The notes under the pieces were generated by a model. The model saw nothing but the letters and a program-made list of their open reading frames with translations. It was not told the origin of the DNA and made no database searches. Positions 7,902-17,107 of a DNA stretch of 64,000 nucleotides are shown piece after piece (within the stretch, counting starts at the first letter, position 1; every line of letters starts with the position of its first letter). The stretch covers positions 1 through 64,000 of the forward strand of contig JACDAQ010000045.1 in assembly GCA_013695355.1 (NCBI GenBank). Direction: 5' to 3'. The translations under genes and the position numbers were made by a program. The stretch is from Candidatus Protochlamydia sp. GTDB taxonomy: Bacteria; Chlamydiota; Chlamydiia; Chlamydiales; Parachlamydiaceae.

Positions 7902-8915
7902 TTATTTTGTTGTGCTTTCTATACAAGATTCGAGTAAATCATCTAATTCAGCCATCAGTTCTAAGTTGTTGTTATCATACCTTAACAAATATTGTTTGCA
8001 TTCATTGTAATAATTAATTGCCTCCTTATAAGAATAAAAAGCTTTATTTAAGAAATTTTCATTATTGTAGTCCTCAGAGGCATCCAAATAACAATTTGCT
8101 AAGGTGTGATAGCATTTTCCTAGGCTTTGATTTGAAAAATTAAATCCATCGCAAATGGCGAGAGGGGCAAATTCCTTTTTAACTTCTTTAAATCGGTTGA
8201 TTTCATCCATTAACAATTGAAATATTTCCTTCCATCCACTTTCTATTGTATTTGTATCTTTATTTTTTTTACCTAACTCAATGAGCTTTTTCAATTCAGT
8301 GATCATAAAAAAGGTATTCTCGCTTTGCCAGGCGGCATAATTAAATAAAAAATAAGGGCGTTTATCAAATATGACCAAATTTGAAATCTTTTTGGCTTGT
8401 TTATTGTTTAAATGATCGCATAACTTACAGATTTTTTTAAAAATTTTATTTTCCAATTTACAGATTGCTTCAGTCATAGGGAAAGGATGAATCATTTCCA
8501 ACAAACATTCCATTACCTTGATTTTTTCGTCTACATTGACATTCATTATATGTTTGAAATTTATTTTTGATTTAATCTTCAAGTACTGATCTGCTCGTTC
8601 TTCATATTTGTCTGAGGATAAATTATCTCCATTATTATTTTGCAAATCTTGTGCGATTTCCTGATTAATGCTATCCCATAAATTTTTTAAATTTGCTAAA
8701 TTGCATGCCTGATTGGATAACTTAATTTTTTTTGTTATCTGACGATCCAGATGATCTTGTTTTCTTTTTGATTTATTTGAATTTTTAAAATTTACAATTT
8801 TTTCATTAGTATTTATGTTTTGATTTTCTGTTCCGTAATTACTTTTTTCGATATAAGCATAAAGCTCAGGATCAACCATAAGTAAGTTTTTGGATTTAAA
8901 ATTACTACAATTCAT
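7902..8915 (-). CDS. Hypothetical helical protein with basic bipartite motif (putative effector)
   Basis: A 337-residue protein with no recognised domain. Residues 48-67 carry two basic clusters separated by about ten residues (KSKRK and KKIK), the pattern of a bipartite nuclear localisation signal. The part after residue 120 is strongly helical, and its end (GKCYHTLANCYLDAS, then AFYSYKEAINYYNECKQYL) looks like one or two tetratricopeptide-like hairpins. An AGGGAA site lies in front of the ATG. In a bacterium that lives inside a eukaryote a nuclear-targeted effector is possible, but basic clusters also occur by chance in asparagine/lysine-rich proteins. Confidence 0.55.
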   Translation of the reverse strand: MNCSNFKSKNLLMVDPELYAYIEKSNYGTENQNINTNEKIVNFKNSNKSKRKQDHLDRQITKKIKLSNQACNLANLKNLWDSINQEIAQDLQNNNGDNLSSDKYEERADQYLKIKSKINFKHIMNVNVDEKIKVMECLLEMIHPFPMTEAICKLENKIFKKICKLCDHLNNKQAKKISNLVIFDKRPYFLFNYAAWQSENTFFMITELKKLIELGKKNKDTNTIESGWKEIFQLLMDEINRFKEVKKEFAPLAICDGFNFSNQSLGKCYHTLANCYLDASEDYNNENFLNKAFYSYKEAINYYNECKQYLLRYDNNNLELMAELDDLLESCIESTTK

Positions 8916-9147
8916 ATTATTCCCTATAATTTATTAATATTTATTATTTATAAATCATTATTGTTAATTAATTTTAAAGGCTCTATAAAGATAAGCCTCT
9001 TCAAAATTTTGTAGAAAGGAATACTTTTTTTTTCGCATTATTACGACATATTTGCAAGGAAATGAATGAATATGCTTGGGACGAGCTTCATTTTGCTGAA
9101 AAAAAAATGAACATCATTTTTCTTAATAGAAGAATTTTACGATTCAA

Positions 9148-9180
9148 GAAGCCTGTTTTTTTGAACAGGCTTCTTTCTTT
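9148..9180 (-). terminator. Perfect hairpin between convergent sequences
   Basis: GAAGCCTGTT pairs perfectly with AACAGGCTTC over a six-base loop, 20 bases beyond the stop of the minus-strand gene ending at 9194. A T-rich run follows on the plus strand, so it may stop transcription from both sides. Confidence 0.6.
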
Positions 9181-9193
9181 CACTGCATTTGTT

Positions 9194-10660
9194 TTACTTA
9201 ACTTGCAGTTCGCTGATATCAATAAAGACTTCCCGCCCAGTCCTTTTATCCAAATGATCCATTCCTACTAGTGTCTTATAAAAAGTTTCGGGATCACATT
9301 CTGCAGGGTAAATATCTAATTTTGCTATAGCATCGACATAGGGCTTCATGAAAGCAATTCCATATAATTTTGCTTCTTTCTCAGGATTTTCTGTTTGTAA
9401 AATTGGATCTTTGAATAATTCTGCATTTTCAAGCTTAAAGTTTTTAAGTGGTTCAAGGAAATTATTAAATGCACTTAATACTTCGACCGGGACTCTTTCT
9501 TTTCGCATGTTAGGCAGGTCATCGCTGCCAGGATAAAAGACTTTATTTTTTTGAGCTGCTAAAAATTCATAGCCATGCATCGTAAAATCGTATATTTGCT
9601 TGTGATCAGCACTGTAATTTTCCGGTTTTAAAAACAATACTTTGGAGCCATCCATCTGCTCTACTTGCGAAAATAAAAGCGTGCGCTTTCCGGCTGGAAG
9701 GGGTTGATTGAACACATCAATTCCTTCCTGCATTTTAGGCGAGCGGCCGGCGTAGTGGCTAGAAGGTCGAGAATAGTGATTAGGGTGGGTCGATAAAAAT
9801 GAATAGATTGAATTAGATGGATCATTTAAAACGAAGGTTCCCTGTTGAAATCCATCCCCTTTCTTGATTGCCACATTCATTAAGGCCCAGGTGAGGGCGG
9901 TTGTCTCTTTTTCAGCCTCAATGGGATCTTGGTTCATTTTTGATGAGTTTCCAGAAATGATGTCTTTCAATAAAATCTCTCCCTGCTCGATCCATTTGCT
10001 TGCTTCTTCTGGGGTTATATCACGATTATATGCGTAGCAGAAAGCTTCAAGATTAGAATGGGGTGATGTTTCTGGGTATTCTGTTAATATCTTCTTTTCT
10101 ATCAAAATGTTTGAGTTTCCTAATTCTTCATTTAATCTTCCTACTATTTCTTTATATTGTGAAATTTCAGCCAATATTTGTTCACCAAGAAAATCTTTTA
10201 AGCTTCTAAGTTTTACCAAGCCCTCATTATCCAAATTATCAATATAGCGAGCTTCATAAACCATATTTATTTTGTCTAGGCCTTCTTGTAGTTTTACATT
10301 ACGTGTAATATCTTTTTCTAATATTTTGATATCATTATCAATTTTCCCTAGATCTTTTTCCTTTATACCAATTTCCAAATTAGAGATGTGCTTTGTGAAT
10401 TCTTCAATAGAATGAGAAATGACCTTATTACTTATATAATCAATCGTTCCTGTTAAGGTTGTACCTTTACCCCAACCTCTTGCCCACTGGGTATACGATT
10501 CATCAGTTCTCGTTAAACTATTATTAACTACTTTTATTTGAGATGTTTCAGTTTTAGCAAAATTTATTATTTCTTGAACATCTTGTTGGAATTTTTTTTC
10601 GCTTTCATTTACATTAGCAGCTGAATTTGAGTAATTAAACATATTTCCAATGTAATTCAT
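9194..10660 (-). CDS. Hypothetical protein, putative secreted effector
   Basis: A 488-residue protein without a recognised family. The first 180 residues are helical and coiled-coil-like (IEEFTKHISNLEIG, KIDNDIKILEKDI). The second half is globular, with a distinctive stretch: HYAGRSPKMQEGIDVFNQPL, then RTLLFSQVEQMDGSKVLFLK. That stretch looks like a conserved catalytic or fold core, but I cannot name it. There is no N-terminal signal peptide. An AGGAGAG site lies eight bases upstream of the ATG. It sits alone and divergent from menF. A host-directed role is guesswork from location and architecture. Confidence 0.55.
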   Translation of the reverse strand: MNYIGNMFNYSNSAANVNESEKKFQQDVQEIINFAKTETSQIKVVNNSLTRTDESYTQWARGWGKGTTLTGTIDYISNKVISHSIEEFTKHISNLEIGIKEKDLGKIDNDIKILEKDITRNVKLQEGLDKINMVYEARYIDNLDNEGLVKLRSLKDFLGEQILAEISQYKEIVGRLNEELGNSNILIEKKILTEYPETSPHSNLEAFCYAYNRDITPEEASKWIEQGEILLKDIISGNSSKMNQDPIEAEKETTALTWALMNVAIKKGDGFQQGTFVLNDPSNSIYSFLSTHPNHYSRPSSHYAGRSPKMQEGIDVFNQPLPAGKRTLLFSQVEQMDGSKVLFLKPENYSADHKQIYDFTMHGYEFLAAQKNKVFYPGSDDLPNMRKERVPVEVLSAFNNFLEPLKNFKLENAELFKDPILQTENPEKEAKLYGIAFMKPYVDAIAKLDIYPAECDPETFYKTLVGMDHLDKRTGREVFIDISELQVK

Positions 10661-10769
10661 AATGTTTCTCTCCTATTGCTGAAATAAAAACACTACTTTT
10701 ATTATATCAACTATTTATTTAACTAAATATATAATACTAAATCCAAAATTTTTTATTTTTTTATTTCTA

Positions 10770-11885
10770 TTGAAAAATAAATTGGAAAAATCAAATCCTT
10801 TTTGTACACTTTTCCCCTTTAGGAGAAATATTTTGGATTTAGATAATGCAGTTTGGAAGGCGGGTAATCTCGTCAGTCTCAACAATACTTCATTGTTGAT
10901 TGGTTATGGAAAGTTACAGGCTACTGGATTTGCCGGAGTAGATCTAAAAAGGGCTGCATTTTATTATCCGGACTTTTTTTTGAAGGATGAAGCTCCCTGG
11001 CATCAATACACTTCTACGGAAAAAATTTTGATTTCTGACTTTGAAGAAAGTTTACAAGTTAATAATGAACCTACCCCAGAATGGACTGTGGGATATCGCA
11101 CCCTTTTTGAAGAGACGTTCGAACAATTACAGAGTTTTTTCCAGACAGGACTGCTCAAAAAGGCTGTTCCCTATGTCTTTGCTTCCACCTCTACAAAAAT
11201 GTCGCTTGATAGGTTTAAAAAAGCCTTAAAAACAGCCTTGTCCTTTGTTAAAACCTATCCTTTTCATTTGTATGCTTTTTGGGATGAGGAAGGAGGTGTT
11301 CTTGGCATGACCCCCGAACCGCTTTTTTTTCACGCCTTGAAAAATGCAAGCGAGCTTTCAACGGTCGCACTTGCTGGAACCGTAAAGAGGGGAATGGAAG
11401 TTGAATTTGAAAACAACGAAAAGGAGAGCTCGGAGCATCAGCTTGTGATAGAGGGAATCTGTAAAACTCTTGAACAATTTGGAACTATTTCTATTGGAGC
11501 AAGAGAAGTGCTTCAGCTGCCTACTCTTTCCCATTTAATGACACCAATCAAGCTGAAATTAAACCATCCTTTTCACTTTGAAGAGATGGTAAAGGCGCTT
11601 CATCCTACTCCGGCTTTAGGTGCCTTTCCAAAAAAAGAGGGGTGGGAATGGCTTTATCATTATCAAAGCCGCTTAGACCGAAAATTTTTTGGGGCCCCCG
11701 TAGGGTTTTTGGATCCGGAAGAGGGGATTTCGGCCTGTTTTGTTTCGATTCGCCATGTTCAGTGGAATAAAGAAGGGATGCGTATCGGAGCGGGTTGTGG
11801 AATTGTAAAAAATAGCAACTGCGCTCAGGAATGGGCCGAGATCAACCTTAAACTTCAAGCCATCAGGAACTGCTTAGCTTTATGA
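10770..11885 (+). CDS. menF: Isochorismate synthase
   Basis: A chorismate-utilising enzyme of about 370 residues that converts chorismate to isochorismate, the entry step of menaquinone synthesis. Family blocks are visible: ALAGTVKRG (near 205), an HQLVIEGI helix, LPTLSHLMTPI, HPTPALGAFPK (the conserved HPTPAxxG motif), FFGAPVGFLD, and RIGAGCGIVKNSN with the final EWAEINLK. A stand-alone N-terminal region is short. The start is uncertain: no ATG precedes the fold, and TTG codons at 10770 and 10782 fit. The stop overlaps the menD ATG by four bases, so the genes are coupled. Confidence 0.9.
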   Translation: MKNKLEKSNPFCTLFPFRRNILDLDNAVWKAGNLVSLNNTSLLIGYGKLQATGFAGVDLKRAAFYYPDFFLKDEAPWHQYTSTEKILISDFEESLQVNNEPTPEWTVGYRTLFEETFEQLQSFFQTGLLKKAVPYVFASTSTKMSLDRFKKALKTALSFVKTYPFHLYAFWDEEGGVLGMTPEPLFFHALKNASELSTVALAGTVKRGMEVEFENNEKESSEHQLVIEGICKTLEQFGTISIGAREVLQLPTLSHLMTPIKLKLNHPFHFEEMVKALHPTPALGAFPKKEGWEWLYHYQSRLDRKFFGAPVGFLDPEEGISACFVSIRHVQWNKEGMRIGAGCGIVKNSNCAQEWAEINLKLQAIRNCLAL

Positions 11886-13585
11886 ACAATTCTCTAACAC
11901 TACAGCTTGTCCAAGAGGTCCTAAATAAAGGGGTTAAAGAATTTTGCTTATCTCCTGGTGCAAGAAATGCCCCATTAATTTACGCACTCTCTAAATTGAC
12001 TTTTATAAAAGTTTACCTTTGGCCGGAAGAGCGGTCTGCCGCTTTTTTTGCTTTAGGCCGGATCAAAGCGACAGGAAGGCCAGTAGCCGTGCTTACCACT
12101 TCAGGCACCGCCGCTGCAGAACTGCTACCTGCCGCTGTGGAAGCTCACTATACAAGCCTGCCATTATTATTAATTACTGCCGATCGTCCCAGGCGCTATA
12201 GAGGGACAGGAGCGCCGCAGTCGATCGAACAGTTAGGTATATTCAGCCACTATGTGCATTATGCTCAGGATTTGGAGGGGGCAGAGGTGTGCCAATTGGA
12301 ACCATGGACAATGCGAGGTCCAGCTCATCTAAATGTGTGTTTTGAAGAGCCTAAAGATGCTGAATGTAAAAAAATTAGCGTTGAAGATATCACACCGAGC
12401 AAATCCCCAAAAAAGCAATCATTTGGAAGTGAAAATTCTGTACATGAATTTGATCTTTTTATTGAGAGCGTTGATTTTCCTCTTGTAATCGTTGGAGAGC
12501 TGGAGCAGGAATCTAAAGAGAGCATCATTTCATTCTTGCTTCGCTATCAAGCCCCTGTTTATTTGGAATCCCAGTCTGGTTTGAGAGAAAATCCGCTTTT
12601 AAAATCACTTGAAGTTAAATCCGTTGAAAAAATTTGGGAATATTCTGCGCAAGGCGGCTACCCTATTGATGGAGTTTTAAGGATAGGAGGGATCCCGACC
12701 GCACGTTTATGGCGTGATTTGGAAGAAGGGAGGGTAAGGGTATGTTCGGTAAGCCAACACCCCTTTTCTGGCTTGAGCTGTGCGGGGGTGGTTCACCAGT
12801 CTCCCGCCTCTTTTTTCAGCCACCTAAATGAAAATTTCGAATGGGACATTGAAGAAGTAGAGGAGCTTGGGTCGAAAACCGTTACTTATCAAGAGAGCTT
12901 ATCTTCTATCGCTAGGATGGCTTCAAATTCTTGCAGCACACTGCTAGCTCGAACGGCTGCTGCCAGGTTAAGGAAGAAAATATTTCCTTTTCATTCATGG
13001 CTTGAAAAGGATCAACGCTGCTGGGAAGATCTTTTGCAATTATTTGAGGAGGAACCGCTTGCAGAACAGAGCCTGATTCATGCTCTTTCAAAGCAAATCC
13101 CCACGGCCGCAAAAATTTATTTAGGTAATAGTCTGCCGATTCGGGAATGGGACCAGGCAGCCACCCGGTTGCTACCCCATCCTCAAGTGGCGGTTAATCG
13201 AGGAGCCAATGGAATTGACGGGCAAATAGCCACTTTTTTAGGATACTGCTCTCCCGAACAGGAAAATTGGGCCATTTTAGGAGATCTAACAGCGCTTTAT
13301 GATTTAGTTGCCCCATGGATTTTGCCTCAACTACCACCTTTAAAGGCTAATTTGGTGATAGTGAATAATGGGGGAGGGCAAATTTTTGGCCGGATGTTTG
13401 CCCATCAAAATTTTCGAAATCAGCATGACCTTAGCTTTAAGCCTTTGGCTGATTTTTGGAAATGGTCGTATGAGCGTTGGGAGACTGTTCCTTCTATTTC
13501 AAAAAGTCAAGGGGGAAGGTTGATCGAGTTAATACCAGATTCGGAGGCTACACGACGTTTTCTCGAAAAGCTTAGATTAATATGA
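11882..13585 (+). CDS. menD: SEPHCHC synthase (2-succinyl-5-enolpyruvyl-6-hydroxy-3-cyclohexene-1-carboxylate synthase)
   Basis: A thiamine-diphosphate enzyme of 567 residues that joins isochorismate and 2-oxoglutarate. Features run in order: LSPGARNAPLIYAL (residues 22-35), the SGTAAAELLPAAVEAHY segment with the cofactor-activating glutamate, LLLITADRP, and near the C-terminus NRGANGIDGQ followed by GDLTALYD, the ThDP/Mg binding motif of MenD. Length fits the family. It overlaps menF upstream and menH downstream by ATGA-type junctions. Confidence 0.95.
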   Translation: MNNSLTLQLVQEVLNKGVKEFCLSPGARNAPLIYALSKLTFIKVYLWPEERSAAFFALGRIKATGRPVAVLTTSGTAAAELLPAAVEAHYTSLPLLLITADRPRRYRGTGAPQSIEQLGIFSHYVHYAQDLEGAEVCQLEPWTMRGPAHLNVCFEEPKDAECKKISVEDITPSKSPKKQSFGSENSVHEFDLFIESVDFPLVIVGELEQESKESIISFLLRYQAPVYLESQSGLRENPLLKSLEVKSVEKIWEYSAQGGYPIDGVLRIGGIPTARLWRDLEEGRVRVCSVSQHPFSGLSCAGVVHQSPASFFSHLNENFEWDIEEVEELGSKTVTYQESLSSIARMASNSCSTLLARTAAARLRKKIFPFHSWLEKDQRCWEDLLQLFEEEPLAEQSLIHALSKQIPTAAKIYLGNSLPIREWDQAATRLLPHPQVAVNRGANGIDGQIATFLGYCSPEQENWAILGDLTALYDLVAPWILPQLPPLKANLVIVNNGGGQIFGRMFAHQNFRNQHDLSFKPLADFWKWSYERWETVPSISKSQGGRLIELIPDSEATRRFLEKLRLI

Positions 13586-14283
13586 GAAATTCAAACGTAT
13601 ATGCTGTCCCAGGTTTTTTAGGCTCAATTCATGACTGGGACCCATTTAATTTTGATTTAACGCCTGTAAAAACTGATCAATTTTCGTCAAATAATTTTAA
13701 TGAGTGGGCAGCTGGTTTTAATGCTTTCGTAGAAAGTAAAAAACAGGCTAATCCCATTTTAATGGGTTATTCATTAGGAGGGCGTTTAGGCCTGCATGCT
13801 TTAATTCAAAAGCCTTTTTTATGGAAAGGAGGAATTATCATTTCAGCTCATCCGGGTCTTATTTCTAGTGAAATAAGAAATGAGCGATTGATGAAGGACC
13901 TGTACTGGGCTAAGCGTTTTAAGGAAGAGCGGTGGGATGGTTTAATGCAGGCCTGGGAAGCGCAGGAAGTCTTCAAACATGATTCATTTTCTTTTATTCG
14001 ACCCGAAGGAGATTGTTGTCGTCGGTATCTGAGTGATTGTTTAGATAGTTTTTCTTTGGGGAGACAGGAAGATTTGCGCCATAAAATTGAAGAACTTCCA
14101 ATGCCAATTTTATGGGTCATTGGTGAAAAAGACCGCAAGCTTATAGAAGCGGGGGGCATCATGAATTTTAAGCATCCCTTCTCTTGTACCGTGGTACTTA
14201 AGGAAGCCGGGCATCGCGCCCCTTGGGCTCAACCTGAGCTTTTTCGTAAAGCCATCGAGAGTTTCCTGCAAAAAATTTTATAA
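13582..14283 (+). CDS. menH: SHCHC synthase, alpha/beta hydrolase
   Basis: A 233-residue alpha/beta hydrolase placed directly after menD, where MenH removes pyruvate from SEPHCHC. The nucleophile elbow is MGYSLGGRLGLHAL (Ser near 64). A candidate acid follows in WVIGEKDRK, and the catalytic His in EAGHRAPWAQPE near the end. The N-terminal HDWDPF resembles the oxyanion-side loop of the family. Assignment as MenH rests on both fold and operon position. It is last in the first men block; a hairpin and a small palindromic repeat follow. Confidence 0.85.
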   Translation: MRNSNVYAVPGFLGSIHDWDPFNFDLTPVKTDQFSSNNFNEWAAGFNAFVESKKQANPILMGYSLGGRLGLHALIQKPFLWKGGIIISAHPGLISSEIRNERLMKDLYWAKRFKEERWDGLMQAWEAQEVFKHDSFSFIRPEGDCCRRYLSDCLDSFSLGRQEDLRHKIEELPMPILWVIGEKDRKLIEAGGIMNFKHPFSCTVVLKEAGHRAPWAQPELFRKAIESFLQKIL

Positions 14284-14288
14284 TATAT

Positions 14289-14337
14289 GCAAAAGGCGCT
14301 AAGTTTAAAGACAACTCTCTTTTGCACCTAGCGCCTT
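14289..14337 (+). terminator. Hairpin downstream of menH
   Basis: AAGGCGCTA (14293-14301) pairs with TAGCGCCTT (14329-14337). An alternative stem, GCAAAAG (14289) with CTTTTGC (14319), overlaps the first, so only one can form at a time. Neither is followed by a long T run. It probably ends the menFDH transcript. Confidence 0.5.
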
Positions 14338-14354
14338 ACAGCTCATTTCCTTAG

Positions 14355-14394
14355 AACTTGTTAAAATCATCCGATCGAAAATTTTGAACAGGTT
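14355..14394. mobile_element. Short family-A palindromic element (deletion derivative)
   Basis: A 40-bp palindrome with arms AACTTGTTAAAATC and GATCGAAAATTTTGAACAGGTT, the outer arms of the family seen at 39346-39504. It is preceded by CTTAG and followed by CTAAG. A third half-arm, ATTTTGAACTGGTT ending in CTTAC, lies just beyond, suggesting an earlier adjacent copy. Confidence 0.7.
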
Positions 14395-14441
14395 CTAAGA
14401 TTTTGAACTGGTTCTTACAGAGATTAACTTTGGTTAAATAC

Positions 14442-16040
14442 TTACACTTCAGTTTGAATGCTTCTAGCTATCCTCCAAAGGAACTTGCTTGAAGGGGTAT
14501 CTTTTCTCAAAAAACCTTTAGTTGCAGAATGCTGATCTCCACGATCAATCTGAATGTCTTCCAATTTTGTCAGAATATCCTGGCAAAATTCTGGAGTAAT
14601 CAAACCTGCTCTCAGCTGCTCTGTTAAACGCTTGCCTAAATCGACAAGATCATTTTGGCAAATGGGGCTGCGGGTCCTTTTCGTATCATTTAAATTAAAC
14701 GAATAAGAAACAGATTCTTCGTTGCCTAGCTGGATGGTCACTTGTCCGGCTGTTTGTGAGGCGCGATTACAAATATAACGGCCCCAAAAACCTGTTGAAT
14801 GTGCATTGAATTCAAAAGTAACAGGATTTTTGAGTGTTGGTGTCGGAGGTACCGGAAGAGGGTCCGCCCCCATAATGAGTTCTGCTATTGAATTACGATC
14901 ATGATAAGCCTTTGCACCTGCTGCAACCCCTGCAAATGTACCGGGAGTTCCAAATGTCGCTGTGCCAAGAATAGCCCCAACTCCTCCGCCTAAAATGATA
15001 GACGCTGTTCCCCAGGATTGTTCCTCGAGCGCTTGAGCCTCTTTCAAATTTTCAGCCGCCTCATTCAACATCCCTTCTATTTCAGAGTTTCGCTGTTTGA
15101 TCTCTGCAAATTCCTTCTTAACAACATTGATTCCTTGTTGATAATCTTTCTCGATGGTCGCCTGGGCTATAATTCTTTCGGCATGGTATTTTCCCATTTC
15201 AATGGCCTTGCCTGCCTCCAAAGTCGCCATATTTTTTTTCGACAAAGCCTGGTTCAAGAGCTCCATCCCTTCGTTTAACTGAGGATTTGCTTTGTCTAAA
15301 GTCGACGTCGCTTCAAGGCAGCGTTTATGGATGTTTTTGGTTGATTTAACAAAAGCGCTTAGTTCTTCCGCAACATTTTCATCGATAGATTCAGCACTTT
15401 TGACAAGTTGGCTTAAATCTTGAACGACCTGTTGGAAATTGTGGTGAGCTTCGCAAATAGAAGCTTGGCTGTCTTTTAGCTTGGCTTGAGCCTGGGCAAA
15501 CAATTCATTTGCTTCCTGATGCAAAACTGCTGCAATATTTTTTTGTATTTCAAGCTCTTTGCAATTATTTGAGGCTATAGCTTTAATATCATTTAATTGA
15601 TTCGTTAAATCAGTGATATTTTGACTTACAAGATCAAGGTTAAAATCAATAATCTTAAAAGATTGTTTATTCTCTTCTTCTAAAGTTTGGATCATCTCAA
15701 TACCTGATCTCGCATCGCTAATGAGCCGTACGACTTCAGATTTGTTGTTCTTTGTTCCAAAAACATTTTTTGCTTCACAATAAGCCGCAGTGGCACAAAT
15801 TCCACCGGTAAATATATCGCCGTTCCATAGAGAATTTAAACCTACAGCACCAGCTGTAAGCATTGTGGCGACACGGCCAGGGCTATTGACAGTTTCTTTG
15901 CAAACATGGTGGGCCACGCGTGCAGTGAGGTAAACGGTAGATGTCGCCTGACAAATGCGCGTCCCTATATTTTTAATTTTTTCTCTTCCATCAACAAGAG
16001 GAGTATCAGAGATAAAATTTTGTATTGAATTTGAAATCAC
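14442..16040 (-). CDS. Coiled-coil protein with glycine-rich hydrophobic segment, unknown function
   Basis: A 532-residue protein on the strand opposite to the flanking men genes. Residues 30-85 contain weakly hydrophobic, alanine-rich segments. Residues 100-340 are a long coiled coil, with heptads such as QNITDLTNQLNDIKAIASN and ENLKEAQALEEQ. Then follows a glycine-rich hydrophobic stretch (SIILGGGVGAILGTATFG, near 345-370) that may insert in a membrane. The C-terminal 140 residues are globular. GTG is the start, with AAGGA upstream. No homologous family was recognised. A chlamydial inclusion or secreted protein is possible. It splits the menaquinone genes and occupies the place where menC might be expected. 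Confidence 0.55.
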   Translation of the reverse strand: MISNSIQNFISDTPLVDGREKIKNIGTRICQATSTVYLTARVAHHVCKETVNSPGRVATMLTAGAVGLNSLWNGDIFTGGICATAAYCEAKNVFGTKNNKSEVVRLISDARSGIEMIQTLEEENKQSFKIIDFNLDLVSQNITDLTNQLNDIKAIASNNCKELEIQKNIAAVLHQEANELFAQAQAKLKDSQASICEAHHNFQQVVQDLSQLVKSAESIDENVAEELSAFVKSTKNIHKRCLEATSTLDKANPQLNEGMELLNQALSKKNMATLEAGKAIEMGKYHAERIIAQATIEKDYQQGINVVKKEFAEIKQRNSEIEGMLNEAAENLKEAQALEEQSWGTASIILGGGVGAILGTATFGTPGTFAGVAAGAKAYHDRNSIAELIMGADPLPVPPTPTLKNPVTFEFNAHSTGFWGRYICNRASQTAGQVTIQLGNEESVSYSFNLNDTKRTRSPICQNDLVDLGKRLTEQLRAGLITPEFCQDILTKLEDIQIDRGDQHSATKGFLRKDTPSSKFLWRIARSIQTEV

Positions 16041-16257
16041 TTAAAATCCTTTATGTTTTAATTACAGTTAAATAATAGATAAATTTTGTGTTTAAGTCAA
16101 CGCTAAGTATATTAATATTTCTTTACAAAAGCCTTAAATTAAATTAATAATTTTTAATTTTTGAAAGCCTTTGCCATGCTTTTACTACTCTTTGCTTTAC
16201 CAATAATCCCTACTCATTTATACAATTTCCTTTTATAATTACTGGTAAGGAAATCTT

Positions 16258-17085
16258 ATGTTAGCTGCATCCATTTGGACCCCCGTTAAAACTTTTGAAG
16301 ATATTAAATTTGAAAAAACCGAAGACGGGATTGCCAAAATTACTATCAACCGTCCCGAAGTCCGGAACGCTTTTCGTCCTGAAACAGTGCAGGAAATGAT
16401 CGAGGCATTTGAATATTCCCGAAACGATCCCTCAATCGGTGTTATTATTCTGACTGGGGAAGGGACGGCTGCTTTTTGTTCAGGTGGTGATCAGAGGGTC
16501 AGGGGAGGTGAGGGATATGTTGGAAGAGATGGCATTTCACGACTTAACGTGCTTGATCTGCAAAAACAAATTCGAGCGTTGCCAAAACCTGTGATTGCAA
16601 TGGTAGCAGGTTATGCGATTGGGGGAGGGCATGTGTTGCATTTAGTTTGCGATCTAACAATTGCAGCTGAAAATGCACGCTTTGGACAGGTAGGTCCTAA
16701 GGTTGGCTCCTTTGATGGAGGGTTAGGCAGCAGCTATCTCGCCCGCATTGTGGGACAAAAAAAAGCACGGGAAATTTGGTTTTTATGCAGGCAATATAAT
16801 GCGGTACAAGCCTTGGAGATGGGATTGATTAATTGCATAGTTCCTCTGGACCAATTGGAAAAAGAGACCCTTGCCTGGTGTAGAGAAATTTTGCAAAATT
16901 CACCTTTATCGCTTCGATGCCTTAAAGCTGCTTTAAACGCCGATTGTGATGGGCAAATTGGACTTATGGACCTGGCTGGCAATGCTACGCTTCTCTATTA
17001 CATGACCGAAGAAGCTCAGGAAGGGAAAACAGCCTTTTTAGAAAAAAGAAAGCCCGATTTTAATCAATTTCCCCGTTTACCTTAG
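16258..17085 (+). CDS. menB: 1,4-dihydroxy-2-naphthoyl-CoA synthase
   Basis: A crotonase-fold enzyme of 275 residues that cyclises o-succinylbenzoyl-CoA. MenB marks are the [17 protein letters not shown] segment (oxyanion hole and mobile loop), AGYAIGGGH near 115, [13 protein letters not shown] with the catalytic Asp, FLCRQYNA, and the C-terminal [14 protein letters not shown] tail typical of MenB. An AAGGAA site lies before the ATG. menA follows 22 bases later in the same transcript. Confidence 0.95.
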   Translation: MLAASIWTPVKTFEDIKFEKTEDGIAKITINRPEVRNAFRPETVQEMIEAFEYSRNDPSIGVIILTGEGTAAFCSGGDQRVRGGEGYVGRDGISRLNVLDLQKQIRALPKPVIAMVAGYAIGGGHVLHLVCDLTIAAENARFGQVGPKVGSFDGGLGSSYLARIVGQKKAREIWFLCRQYNAVQALEMGLINCIVPLDQLEKETLAWCREILQNSPLSLRCLKAALNADCDGQIGLMDLAGNATLLYYMTEEAQEGKTAFLEKRKPDFNQFPRLP

Positions 17086-17107
17086 TGTACAAGGAGCCGT
17101 GAAATTG

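Noticed and set aside
9062-9271. Small plus-strand open frame
   Set aside because: It crosses the hairpin at 9148-9173 and overlaps the end of the minus-strand gene; the composition is not protein-like.
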